Part shown: positions 36,571-44,437 of the stretch, in pieces
Layout of the letters: every line of letters begins with the position of its first letter
How positions within the stretch are numbered: position 1 is the first letter of the stretch
From: Fibrobacterota bacterium
GTDB taxonomy: Bacteria; Fibrobacterota; Fibrobacteria; UBA11236
Assembly: GCA_019509785.1 (NCBI GenBank)
Contig: JAEKLQ010000049.1
Coordinates: forward strand, 1-64,000
Direction: 5' to 3'
Length of the DNA: 64,000 bases
The notes under the pieces: generated by a model
Told to the model about the DNA's origin: nothing
Database searches by the model: none
The model's input: only the letters and a program-made list of their open reading frames with translations
Made by a program: the position numbers and the translations under genes

Positions 36571-37353
36571 ATGGGCGCATATCGCGATGAGATGGAGTTG
36601 GCATTGATGATGGCTGCCGAAGCGGGAAAGATCATCCTCCCGCATTTCCGCGACGCCGCATCGCTGCGCGTCGAGACGAAGGCCGATAACAGCCCCGTCA
36701 CCATCGCGGACCGCTCCGCCGAAGAGGCGCTCCGCAAGCTGATGGAAGCGCACACTCCGGGGTATGGCATAATCGGCGAAGAGTTCGGGTCGTCGGCGGG
36801 CCGTACCGACCGCGAATGGGTCATCGATCCCATCGATGGGACCAAGGCCTTTATCCACGGCGTTCCCTTGTTCGGTACCCTGCTGGCTCTGCTCGAGAAG
36901 GGCCGGCCGGTGGTCGGAGTCATTTCCCTGCCCGCCCTTGGCCAGGTCCTTTACGCCACTGCCGGCGGGGGCTGTTTCCTGGACGGAAAACCTTGCCGCG
37001 TTTCTTCCGTCGATCGCGTTGAAGACTCCCTCCTTTTGGACGGGAGCACGACGACGATGGAACGCCTGGGTCATGGGCCCGCTTGGGCCTCGCTACGAAA
37101 CCGCGCCAAGCTTCACCGGGGGTGGGGGGATTGCTATGGGCACATGCTGGTCGCCTGCGGCAGGGCCGAAGCCATGTTCGACCCGATCGTTTCGATATGG
37201 GATGTGGCCCCGATGGCGGTGATCCTGCCGGAGGCGGGGGGAAGATTTTCCGCCTTATCGGGAAAGGCGTCGATTACGGAAAACTCAGGGATATCTTCCA
37301 ACGGCAATATCCACGAAGAAATCCTGCGCGGCTTGGGGCATGTACCGGCTTGA
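36571..37353 (+). CDS. Inositol-monophosphatase-family phosphatase, likely histidinol-phosphatase type
   Basis: A 260-aa enzyme with the full metal-binding set of the family: E70/E71 in 'GEEFG', D86 and D89 in 'VIDPIDGTKAF', and D211 in 'WDVAPMAVILPEAGG'. These Mg-dependent phosphatases act on inositol phosphate, histidinol phosphate, or PAP. 'DPIDGTKAFIHGVPLFGTL' and the length of 260 residues are closest to the HisN (histidinol-phosphatase) group, but no his genes lie nearby. ATG 36571 has GAGG 6 nt upstream; an in-frame ATG 7 codons earlier (36550) is also possible. Confidence 0.82.
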   Translation: MGAYRDEMELALMMAAEAGKIILPHFRDAASLRVETKADNSPVTIADRSAEEALRKLMEAHTPGYGIIGEEFGSSAGRTDREWVIDPIDGTKAFIHGVPLFGTLLALLEKGRPVVGVISLPALGQVLYATAGGGCFLDGKPCRVSSVDRVEDSLLLDGSTTTMERLGHGPAWASLRNRAKLHRGWGDCYGHMLVACGRAEAMFDPIVSIWDVAPMAVILPEAGGRFSALSGKASITENSGISSNGNIHEEILRGLGHVPA

Positions 37354-37363
37354 ACGCCGCCCA

Positions 37364-39043
37364 TCAGTCGGTGATCCACTCTCCATCGTCTTCTTCGCCG
37401 CCTTCCTCGATTTCGAGCAGCGACATGGGAAGATAGAGGAGCAGATCCGAAGCAACCAAACCCAAAGTCCCCCGATCCTTCCTCGCCAAGTCGCCGGCTT
37501 TCCCGTGCGCGAAGGCCGCCAAGGATGCGGCCTGGTCCACCGGGCGTACGGCCAGCAAGGCCGCGACGACACCGGCCAACACGTCTCCCGAACCCGCGGT
37601 AGCCATGCCGGGATTCCCGACCGGCAACACCGCCAGGCGCCCGTCCGGGGCCGCGAAAAGGGTGGTCGCCCCCTTGAGAAGAAGATTCAGGTTGGTTTTT
37701 TGCGACCATGCCCGCGCGGCCCGCATCAGATCGAGGGGATGCTCGTAGTCGTATTCTCCTCCCATGCGCTTGTATTCCCCGGCATGCGGCGTAACCACGA
37801 AATTCTCGTAGCCGCGCAGGTCGGGCTGGAGGGGGAACTCGGGATTCACGTAGGAGAGTGCGTCGCCGTCCAAAGCCACGCGCCGGCCCTTCAGCTTGGG
37901 GATGAGGCCCTGCAGGAAGGCCATGGTTTCGGGATGCTTTCCCAGGCCGGGTCCCAAGAGAACGCTATCCGCCCAGGCCAGGGATTCTTCCAACTCGGAT
38001 AAATGATCGGGTCGGAAGTGCCCGGGCCCTTGCGGGCCTATGCCTTCCGATGCGCCTACCGGGATGCCGATGATCTCCAGGATATGTACGGCGACCTCGG
38101 CGTGGATGCCTGCGGGGTAGGCGATCTTGACCATGCCCGCCCCGGCCCTCAGAGCCGCATTCGAGCTCAGAGCCGCGGCCCCGTGCATGCCGCGCGATCC
38201 CGAGATCACCAGGACTTTGCCCGTGGTGTACTTGTTGGCGCGGTAGTCGCGCTCGGGGTAATCCGAAACCGCGTCATCCATGGTGTAGAGACGTAAGCGG
38301 GAAGGCTGGCCCATCAGCATTTTTTCGTCGAAGCATATCGGGCTGTAACCGACCTTGCCGTATGCCAGGGAGGCGGGGTAGAAGGCCGAGGATATCTTCA
38401 TCGCCCCCAAGCATACCGTGGCGGCGGCTTGGACGGCGCTGCCGGACAGGATGGGAGAATCGCAACGGACTCCCGAAGGGATGTCTACGGAAAGGATGGA
38501 TACTCCGCTCTGGTTCATCCCGAAGATGCAGGATTGGATCAGGCCTTCGGGATCGCGATCGATGCCGCTGCCAAGCAAGGCGTCGACGATGAGGGCGATA
38601 TCCTGGAACACCGGCAAATCGAGGGGAGAGCGGACGCTATGGATGGGGAGATCGGCATCGGAGAGGGCTTGTTGTAGGCGTTGGGTCTCCGAGGAAAAAC
38701 CACGCTCTCCCGGCACCTGGTAAATGACGACGGGATATCCGGCCTGCGAGGCCAGCAAGGCGGCGGAGAGGCCGTCGGCGCCGTTGTGGCCGTGGCCGCA
38801 TACGAATGCGATGGTCTGATCGCGGCGCAGATCGCGCGGCGGTTCATCCGGGGGCAGATCCTCGTCCGGGAGATCGTCATCGGGTAAATCATGTCCGGCA
38901 TCATCTTGCTCGAGCATGGTCTTGATGGTTTCGAACACCGCCTCCCCGGCGCTCTGGATCATGTCGTATTCGCTGAGACCGGATTCGCTCGAGGTCTTGC
39001 GCTCGACTTCCTTTATTTCCGCCAGGGTGAGGATGGGGATCAT
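37364..39043 (-). CDS. nnr: Bifunctional NAD(P)H-hydrate epimerase / ADP-dependent dehydratase
   Basis: A 559-aa fusion. The N-terminal YjeF_N epimerase domain (1-~235) has 'GHGHNGADGLSAALLA' (an N-to-H change from the usual GxGNNGGDG) and 'ALLGSGIDRDPEG'. The C-terminal ribokinase-like dehydratase domain (~245-540) has 'GPGLGKHPE', 'ALDGDALSYV', 'VVTPHAGEYKRM', 'LLKGATTLFAAPDG' and 'NPGMATAGSGDVLAG'. Together they repair damaged NAD(P)H hydrates. An acidic insert of three pentapeptides (HDLPD, DDLPD, EDLPP; residues 51-65) interrupts the epimerase domain after the first helices. GAGGAAGC precedes ATG 39043. A terminator separates it from the cluster upstream. Confidence 0.92.
   Translation of the reverse strand: MIPILTLAEIKEVERKTSSESGLSEYDMIQSAGEAVFETIKTMLEQDDAGHDLPDDDLPDEDLPPDEPPRDLRRDQTIAFVCGHGHNGADGLSAALLASQAGYPVVIYQVPGERGFSSETQRLQQALSDADLPIHSVRSPLDLPVFQDIALIVDALLGSGIDRDPEGLIQSCIFGMNQSGVSILSVDIPSGVRCDSPILSGSAVQAAATVCLGAMKISSAFYPASLAYGKVGYSPICFDEKMLMGQPSRLRLYTMDDAVSDYPERDYRANKYTTGKVLVISGSRGMHGAAALSSNAALRAGAGMVKIAYPAGIHAEVAVHILEIIGIPVGASEGIGPQGPGHFRPDHLSELEESLAWADSVLLGPGLGKHPETMAFLQGLIPKLKGRRVALDGDALSYVNPEFPLQPDLRGYENFVVTPHAGEYKRMGGEYDYEHPLDLMRAARAWSQKTNLNLLLKGATTLFAAPDGRLAVLPVGNPGMATAGSGDVLAGVVAALLAVRPVDQAASLAAFAHGKAGDLARKDRGTLGLVASDLLLYLPMSLLEIEEGGEEDDGEWITD
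38849..38893 (-). repeat. In-frame 15-nt tandem repeat inside nnr
   Basis: Three 15-nt units encode HDLPD, DDLPD and EDLPP at residues 51-65 of Nnr, and the acidic/proline run continues as DEPPRDL. The repeat adds an acidic, disordered loop in the epimerase domain without breaking the frame. Confidence 0.7.
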
Positions 39044-39111
39044 GCTTCCTCGCTTGATATATGAAGGTGGCTTGTCGCGGTTCCTCGCCCGATAACGCAC
39101 CGCGAGGCTTG

Positions 39112-39139
39112 AAAATAAAAAACCGCGCATGCGCGCGGT
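39112..39139 (-). terminator. Rho-independent terminator after the 86-aa membrane protein gene
   Basis: On the minus strand a 7-bp stem ACCGCGC/GCGCGGT with an ATGC-type 4-nt loop (39122-39139) is followed by a T-rich tail TTTTTTATTTT (39112-39122). It lies 26 nt past the stop of the 86-aa gene and ends the six-gene minus-strand run before nnr. Confidence 0.88.
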
Positions 39140-39164
39140 CGAAGAGGGCAAGGGACGGGAGCGA

Positions 39165-39425
39165 TCAGGAGTTCTCGATGTCGCCGAGGATCTCGTCGAT
39201 CTCGTCCTGGACTTCCTGCTCGAACTTGGTGGGGCGGCGTCTTTCGATGATGATGGCGCGCTGATTGATCGCCTTCTTCAAATCGACGATCCGCTTCTGC
39301 TCCATGTCGAGATTCATTTTCTCCATCTTGGCCAAGCGGATGCGCAGCAGCAATTGCCCGAAGGATGCGCCCGTGATGAACACCGCCGCGAGGATGGTGA
39401 GAATGAGGATTTCAGTGGAGATCAT
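39165..39425 (-). CDS. 86-aa single-pass membrane protein with coiled coil
   Basis: One N-terminal membrane helix (residues ~5-27, 'EILILTILAAVFITGASFG') is followed by a charged helical region predicted to form a coiled coil ('RLAKMEKMNLDMEQKRIVDLKKAINQ') and an acidic end 'QDEIDEILGDIENS'. No family is recognised. Its ATG overlaps the stop of the large GH57/DUF3536 gene (ATGA), so the two are made together, and a terminator follows. A membrane-tethering or scaffold role for its partner is only an inference. Confidence 0.75.
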   Translation of the reverse strand: MISTEILILTILAAVFITGASFGQLLLRIRLAKMEKMNLDMEQKRIVDLKKAINQRAIIIERRRPTKFEQEVQDEIDEILGDIENS

Positions 39426-41893
39426 GCTTCCGCCGCTTTTCGGGAATCAAGATACCTTTTCGCCGCTTCGGTGTTGAAATTTAGTCTATCGAGCAGCAAA
39501 ATGGCGTCTTCCGGATCGAATTTCATGGGGAAGGGAGAGCCCTCTTTCCATGAATTGAGCGCTTTTAGGATGGGAAACGCCAAATTCTCGATCCGGTAGC
39601 GCTCCTGGTTGAGCTTTAACGTATCCATCAGATCCAAAAGCACAAAAAACGGCTTCAGGTCCATGCGCACATCCGATTCGATCAGGCGCTTCCCGATCAC
39701 CAATAAGTAATCATGGAGACGGGCCTTGGCCGGACCCAGGTGCGCCGGGTATCCCTGCACCCGCAGATTCGTGGCCAGTACCAAGGCTCGCAGGAGTTCC
39801 GCGATATCGTCCTTGGCGATGCCGGCGAGCAGGGCTTCCACCATGCGGAAGTTCTCGATCAGGTTCGCGGATTGCCGCACGCTGCGCGGGAGGTTCCAGT
39901 CCAGGCGATGGAACTGCCTCTGCTTCACCGCGAGGCGCCATTCCTGCATGCGCACTTCCGGCTCCGATTCGCGCCAGAAATCGTTCTTCAAGCGCCTGGT
40001 CATCGCGGCTTTGATGTCGAGGGGGAGATCGCGGGCGGAGAGCACCATCGGGTTGAGGGGCGCGAGCCATTCCTTCACCGTTTCGGAGTGCGGGCTCGTG
40101 TCCGGCATCCATGCTTCCAGGGGAACGGGCGGGCGATGGCAGTATGCGTAGACTTCCGCATCGAATCCGTCCTCATGGAAGATAAGCCAGGCGACTTCGC
40201 TGGCGCCGGTGACCTCGTGGACGAAGCGCGTTTCACGGATCGTCCAAAGGCCGAAGGCGCGGCGCGTGGCGCCGGCGACCCGCCAGGCCGGGCTTTCGGA
40301 GTAGAGGAACGGCGCTTGCGAGAAGTCCTTGGCCCATTGGCCCATGGCGAGGTACGCATGCAAAGGCAAGGTCGCCCGCTCGAGTTCCAGGAACACTTGA
40401 TCGCCGGGTTTGGCCTCGAGATTGGACTTGGCTTCGGAAAGCGCGGCCAGGAAGTCGCGACGCACGGCGGGCCCCGCCCCTGAGGCTTCCAGGAGGGAAA
40501 GCGCGCGCTGCGCGTATTTCAGGTTCTGGACGGTTTCGATGCCCGTGAGTTCGGAAAAGAACCAGGCGCAACTGGTGAAGATGTAGTGCGAGAAGCGGAG
40601 GATCTCGATTAGATCGGCCGCGCGGGTCTTGTCCGCTTCCGGTTTGAGGTTGGCTTCCCACCAGGCCTTGCGGACGCTGGCATCGAGTTGCCAGGCCAGA
40701 AGCGCGCTATCTTGCGCGCGCGCCCAGTCCTTGAATAGCAATGGCCCGCCCGTCTGCACGAAGGTGTCGGCGGCGAGGTACAGGAGATCGAAGGCATGGC
40801 GCAAGGGCCCGCGCCACTTCTGGTTCCAGCCCGGCTGCCCTCCGGTGGAACAACCGCAGTCTTCCTTCCACCGGGCCACGCCGTGGGCGCACGACCAGGC
40901 CGTGCCGTCGCCGTGGGCGTTCTTCAGCCGTACCTCATGGCTCGGGGGATGCTTGGCGAGGAACCAGGCGTAGTTGACCGGGGTCATCTCCAGCTTCGGA
41001 GCCACGTCCTGGAAGAGGAAGGCGGCGCACATGTCGCCGAAAGGTTCGTGGTGGCCGTAAGACTCGCCATCGGTGCAGACGGAAACCAACTGGTCGTTGG
41101 CGTCGCGATGATCGAAGGCGCCGGAGATGCGCTCGCCGAAACGCACCGCGTCCTTCAGGAGATGTTCGAACCCGACTCCGTGGGAAAGCGGTCCGTCGTA
41201 AAAGAAGACGTCCAGATAGCCCTTCTCGATGGGCGTGCCCTCGGCATCCACGGGGAAGATGCGGTACGGGCGGCGCGGATCGACGTTGTTGTGCGAAACG
41301 TCGGACCAGGTTTCTTCGCTGAGGGCGCGCACTTTGTAGGCCTGGGTGGGCGCCAGGACGGTGAATTTGATTCCCTCCCGGATCAAGGCCACCACGGTAT
41401 CCATGTTGATGGCCGTCTCCGCGCACCACATGCCTTCGGGCTTTCGTTTGTAGCGGCGTTCGAAGTCGGCGACGCCCCAACGGATCTGCAGGCGCTTTTG
41501 CTCGGCGGTGGCCAAGGGCATGATGACGTGGTTATAGACCTGGGCCAACGCGTTGCCGTGGCCTTCCAGGCGCTCGCAACTGAGGCGGTCCGCCTCCAGG
41601 ATGCGGGAGTAGGTGTAGGCATGCTTCTCTTCCAGCCACGAGAACAAGGTCGGGCCGATGTTGAAGCTCATGTAGGCGTAATTGTTCGCGATGTCGCGGA
41701 TGCGGCCATGGCTGTCCAGGATGCGCGAGGCCCCGTTGGGCGCGTAGCATTCGCGGAACACCCTTTCGTTCCAATCGTGGATGGGCGCGGCCGAGGGCTG
41801 CAATTCCACCTGATCCATCAAGGGATTTTCGCGCGGCGGCTGGTAAAAATGCCCGTGGATGCAGAAATAGCGGTTGGTCTTGGGGAGCGCCAT
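39422..41893 (-). CDS. GH57-type glycosidase with DUF3536 C-terminal domain
   Basis: An 823-aa protein. It opens with 'RYFCIHGHFYQPPRENP', the GH57 region I motif (HxHxP-like), and carries 'GMWCAETAINMDTV' (region with the nucleophile Glu), 'VSVCTDGESYGHHEPFG' (catalytic Asp region) and other GH57 blocks in the first ~300 residues. The rest matches the DUF3536 architecture: alpha-helical and large. GH57 enzymes include alpha-amylases, branching enzymes and 4-alpha-glucanotransferases; the activity of this subfamily is not established. No secretion signal is seen, so a cytoplasmic alpha-glucan role is likely. ATG 41893 is chosen over a TTG four codons upstream; neither has a good ribosome binding site. 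Confidence 0.85.
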   Translation of the reverse strand: MALPKTNRYFCIHGHFYQPPRENPLMDQVELQPSAAPIHDWNERVFRECYAPNGASRILDSHGRIRDIANNYAYMSFNIGPTLFSWLEEKHAYTYSRILEADRLSCERLEGHGNALAQVYNHVIMPLATAEQKRLQIRWGVADFERRYKRKPEGMWCAETAINMDTVVALIREGIKFTVLAPTQAYKVRALSEETWSDVSHNNVDPRRPYRIFPVDAEGTPIEKGYLDVFFYDGPLSHGVGFEHLLKDAVRFGERISGAFDHRDANDQLVSVCTDGESYGHHEPFGDMCAAFLFQDVAPKLEMTPVNYAWFLAKHPPSHEVRLKNAHGDGTAWSCAHGVARWKEDCGCSTGGQPGWNQKWRGPLRHAFDLLYLAADTFVQTGGPLLFKDWARAQDSALLAWQLDASVRKAWWEANLKPEADKTRAADLIEILRFSHYIFTSCAWFFSELTGIETVQNLKYAQRALSLLEASGAGPAVRRDFLAALSEAKSNLEAKPGDQVFLELERATLPLHAYLAMGQWAKDFSQAPFLYSESPAWRVAGATRRAFGLWTIRETRFVHEVTGASEVAWLIFHEDGFDAEVYAYCHRPPVPLEAWMPDTSPHSETVKEWLAPLNPMVLSARDLPLDIKAAMTRRLKNDFWRESEPEVRMQEWRLAVKQRQFHRLDWNLPRSVRQSANLIENFRMVEALLAGIAKDDIAELLRALVLATNLRVQGYPAHLGPAKARLHDYLLVIGKRLIESDVRMDLKPFFVLLDLMDTLKLNQERYRIENLAFPILKALNSWKEGSPFPMKFDPEDAILLLDRLNFNTEAAKRYLDSRKAAEA

Positions 41894-41967
41894 GCGTAGA
41901 ACCAAATGTATCTATTTCCCCGTCCGGAAGGCCATGGGTTTCGGATGGGTAAGTGTGGCTGCTTTTG

Positions 41968-42213
41968 TCAGTGCCAGCCGAAGGCCGAACCGTTGGAGTC
42001 GGTCACGGTGCGCCCGTGCGTCTTGGACTTCAGGAGTTCCAGGCCTTGCTCGAGAATGGCGCGGCGATCAATCGAGCCGGGCCGGAACCAATATTCCTCG
42101 TCCTGGTTGACGCGCACGTAGCATTTGTCGGCGATGGCGCGATCTCCCAACAAAACCTCGAAGGTGGCTTGGCGGCCATCCAATACGACATTGCGGATCC
42201 AGCGTATGCTCAT
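41968..42213 (-). CDS. 81-aa protein of unknown function
   Basis: A compact charged protein (MSIRWIRNVVLDGRQATFEV...) with no signal or membrane segment. It has a predicted beta-rich first half ('ADKCYVRVNQDEEYWFRPGS') and a helical second half ('AILEQGLELLKSK'). GAGGTG lies 9 nt before ATG 42213, only 9 nt after the stop of the upstream gene, so it is co-transcribed with it. No family recognised. Aromatic and acidic residues around 'QDEEYWF' stand out as possible contacts. Confidence 0.65.
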   Translation of the reverse strand: MSIRWIRNVVLDGRQATFEVLLGDRAIADKCYVRVNQDEEYWFRPGSIDRRAILEQGLELLKSKTHGRTVTDSNGSAFGWH

Positions 42214-42222
42214 GGCGGAATT

Positions 42223-43929
42223 TCACCTCAAGGCTTTGATCCTCCCGCGCGAAAACTCGGGGACCACGCCTCGTTGGTATTTTATGAGGAGGTCTTCGTA
42301 TCTGGCAAGGGCCGCTTGCCGGCCGCCGGGCAGCTTTTCCTCCAAGAAGGCGGCGCGCGCTTCGGCTTCATAGCCTGCCAGGCGCACCGGGCTCCGCTTC
42401 GCTACCGCGTCGAATACGGCTATGGCGCTGTCCGGCTCCATTTGGGACAAAAGGATTTGGGCTTTTTCAAGTTGCGCGAAGGGCCACAGGTCGGAGGCCG
42501 GCGGAACGTGGTCCAGATTGGCCTTACGCTCGGCGGCAGGGCGGGGCGCCTCGGGCAGCCCGTGGAAGAACGGGCCGCGGGCCGCGGCGGCGGTATCCTG
42601 AAGCAGGAAGAAGCGATAGTCCAAGGCCCGTTGCGCTTCTTCGCTGCCGGTGTAGGCGGAAGCCAGCACCAAGAGGGAATCCGCCGCGTTGAAGCGTCCT
42701 TGATCGAGGGCCAGGCAAGCCTGCCAGAAAAGGATGGGTCCCGTGCCTTCCTGCCTCTTGGGATCGCGCTTGAGCGCCTCCAGGGTGCGTGCGGCGTCTT
42801 GCGGGCGGCCCAGCGCCATCTGGGCCTGGGCGGTCAGCAGCCGGGCGCGGAAGCCCCAGGGCGAAGGCGACTTGGCCGCCCGGCCCTGGGACAATTCCAG
42901 GGCCTCCTGCGGGCGCGCGAGCTTGAGCAAGGCGGCGGCCACGAAATAGGCTTCTTCCCCGTTGTACTCCGCCGAGGGTAGCTTGCCGGTTACGTCGGCT
43001 CCGCCCGCCTCGGACAATAAGCCCGCCCAATCCTGCATTTGGAAACGGATGCGCAAAGCCGCGCTGCGGGCTTGCGCGCGCCATGGCGGAGGCAGCTTAC
43101 GCCAATCCATCGCCGCCAGGATGGCCGCGGCATAATCGAAATAGCCCAGCGACTGAAAGCGATTGACGCGATCGAGGACGGCTCCGGGCCCGGGATCCCG
43201 CAAAGCGCGCCAAGCCTGGAAGGACCGGAAAGCGGCCGCGTAGGCGTGCTCTGACCAGGCCAGGTTTTCCAGGATCTCAGCGGTGCGGGGCACGCGATGC
43301 CGGTAGGCTACGGACAAGGAATCCAGCCATGCTTGCGGGGAAACTTCCGTGCCCGGGGTGCGAAAGGCGTTATCCAGCTGGTACTGGGCCAGGCCGGCTT
43401 GCACCGTATCGATCTCCACCTGCCGCAGCAGGCTCATGGCCGCGTGGAAGGGATCGGGAACGGATAGATAGAGCGAGAAGAGCTCGCGCCAGGCTTCCGA
43501 TTCGAACGGGCCTGAAGTCAGGCCGTCCGCGACCAGGCAGGCTTCGGCCAACCAGGCGACGTCCAAGGTGCGCGAAGAATCGCGGCGGGAGCGCATGCGC
43601 GCGAGCCACCCCGGGAGCCAGCCCTCGCCGGACGGAAGTTTGGCGCGCAGGAGTTTATCCGCGGGGCTGGGGGAACGATCGGCTAGGAATCGCTCGAAGG
43701 GCATGCGCAGGCCGGTGGCGGAAGTGTCGGAACGGCGAAGGCAAGCGGCGGCGTCCAGGAACGCAGGCGGATCGGGAATGCCTATAGGGAGCGCGGCCAG
43801 CATCTCGCGGCAGGCCGCCGGAAGGACCGCAGCCGGCGTGCCCGCGGAGGCCCCCGGTTCGGATGCGCGCGGGAGGGAAAAGCAGATCAAGGCCAAGAGC
43901 GCGGCCGGGATCGGCCGCGAGCGACGCAC
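42223..43929 (-). CDS. Exported helical-repeat (TPR-like) protein
   Basis: A 568-aa protein with an N-terminal signal peptide ('IPAALLALICFSLPRAS'). The rest is dominated by Ala/Leu-rich helical pairs with TPR-like spacing ('LLKLARPQEALELSQGRAA', 'QMALGRPQDAARTLEALKRD', 'DQGRFNAADSLLVLAS'), suggesting a superhelical protein-interaction scaffold in the periplasm. The start is GTG 43929, directly adjacent to the TGA of the upstream gene (TGAGTG), with GGGGGAA just before it. The family is not recognised; similar repeat proteins often take part in envelope assembly or export complexes. Confidence 0.7.
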   Translation of the reverse strand: MRRSRPIPAALLALICFSLPRASEPGASAGTPAAVLPAACREMLAALPIGIPDPPAFLDAAACLRRSDTSATGLRMPFERFLADRSPSPADKLLRAKLPSGEGWLPGWLARMRSRRDSSRTLDVAWLAEACLVADGLTSGPFESEAWRELFSLYLSVPDPFHAAMSLLRQVEIDTVQAGLAQYQLDNAFRTPGTEVSPQAWLDSLSVAYRHRVPRTAEILENLAWSEHAYAAAFRSFQAWRALRDPGPGAVLDRVNRFQSLGYFDYAAAILAAMDWRKLPPPWRAQARSAALRIRFQMQDWAGLLSEAGGADVTGKLPSAEYNGEEAYFVAAALLKLARPQEALELSQGRAAKSPSPWGFRARLLTAQAQMALGRPQDAARTLEALKRDPKRQEGTGPILFWQACLALDQGRFNAADSLLVLASAYTGSEEAQRALDYRFFLLQDTAAAARGPFFHGLPEAPRPAAERKANLDHVPPASDLWPFAQLEKAQILLSQMEPDSAIAVFDAVAKRSPVRLAGYEAEARAAFLEEKLPGGRQAALARYEDLLIKYQRGVVPEFSRGRIKALR

Positions 43930-44394
43930 TCAGTTCCCCCGGATGAAAACGGGGTGGAGGGTATCCGCACGGTTGCCGTTGGAACCCACTACAGTCATGT
44001 TGTAAGTGGTTTTTTGGACCAGGCCGGGGATGGTTGCTTTCCAGGTATCGTTGGTAATAACCGCGGACACCGGGGTGCCCGAGGGAGTAATGGAGACCAC
44101 GGCCACCGAAGTGGCATTTCTCTGGATGCCGGTCAGGACCAAGGTGTCCGTCGTGAAGGTCCCCGGCAACGCGTCGAGACTGATGGAAACCGCGCAGGCG
44201 GGATCGCAATCGGTATCGGCGCAATCGATCAGGCCGTCCCCGTCGTTGTCGATCTTGTCGGTGCAGATCTCCGGGACATAGTTCGTAAAGGTCGTATCCT
44301 GCACGCATTTCGATGCGGTGAAAACGAGTATGACCGCGCCCGCGGCCGCCAGGCCTGCGGCGGCGCGGAGGCCGGATACGGAAAGAACCTTCAT
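43930..44394 (-). CDS. Exported protein with DxDxDG metal-binding motif and Ig-like domain
   Basis: A 154-aa protein. A signal peptide ends in 'ILVFTASKC', which is a possible lipobox-like site (ASKC). A Cys-rich 'CTDKIDNDGDGLIDCADTDC' motif at ~residues 41-60 follows, the DxDxDG calcium-binding type seen in MopE and thrombospondin-like repeats. A small beta-sandwich or Ig-like region with 'TDTLVLTGIQRNATSVAVV' completes it. AGGAG lies 5 nt before ATG 44394. Stop and next start are adjacent, so it is part of the same operon as the TPR-like protein. Calcium binding and surface location are inferred. Confidence 0.75.
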   Translation of the reverse strand: MKVLSVSGLRAAAGLAAAGAVILVFTASKCVQDTTFTNYVPEICTDKIDNDGDGLIDCADTDCDPACAVSISLDALPGTFTTDTLVLTGIQRNATSVAVVSITPSGTPVSAVITNDTWKATIPGLVQKTTYNMTVVGSNGNRADTLHPVFIRGN

Positions 44395-44437
44395 GGGACT
44401 CCTGGGTAGCGTGGCGGATGACGGACAAGGAAAATAG

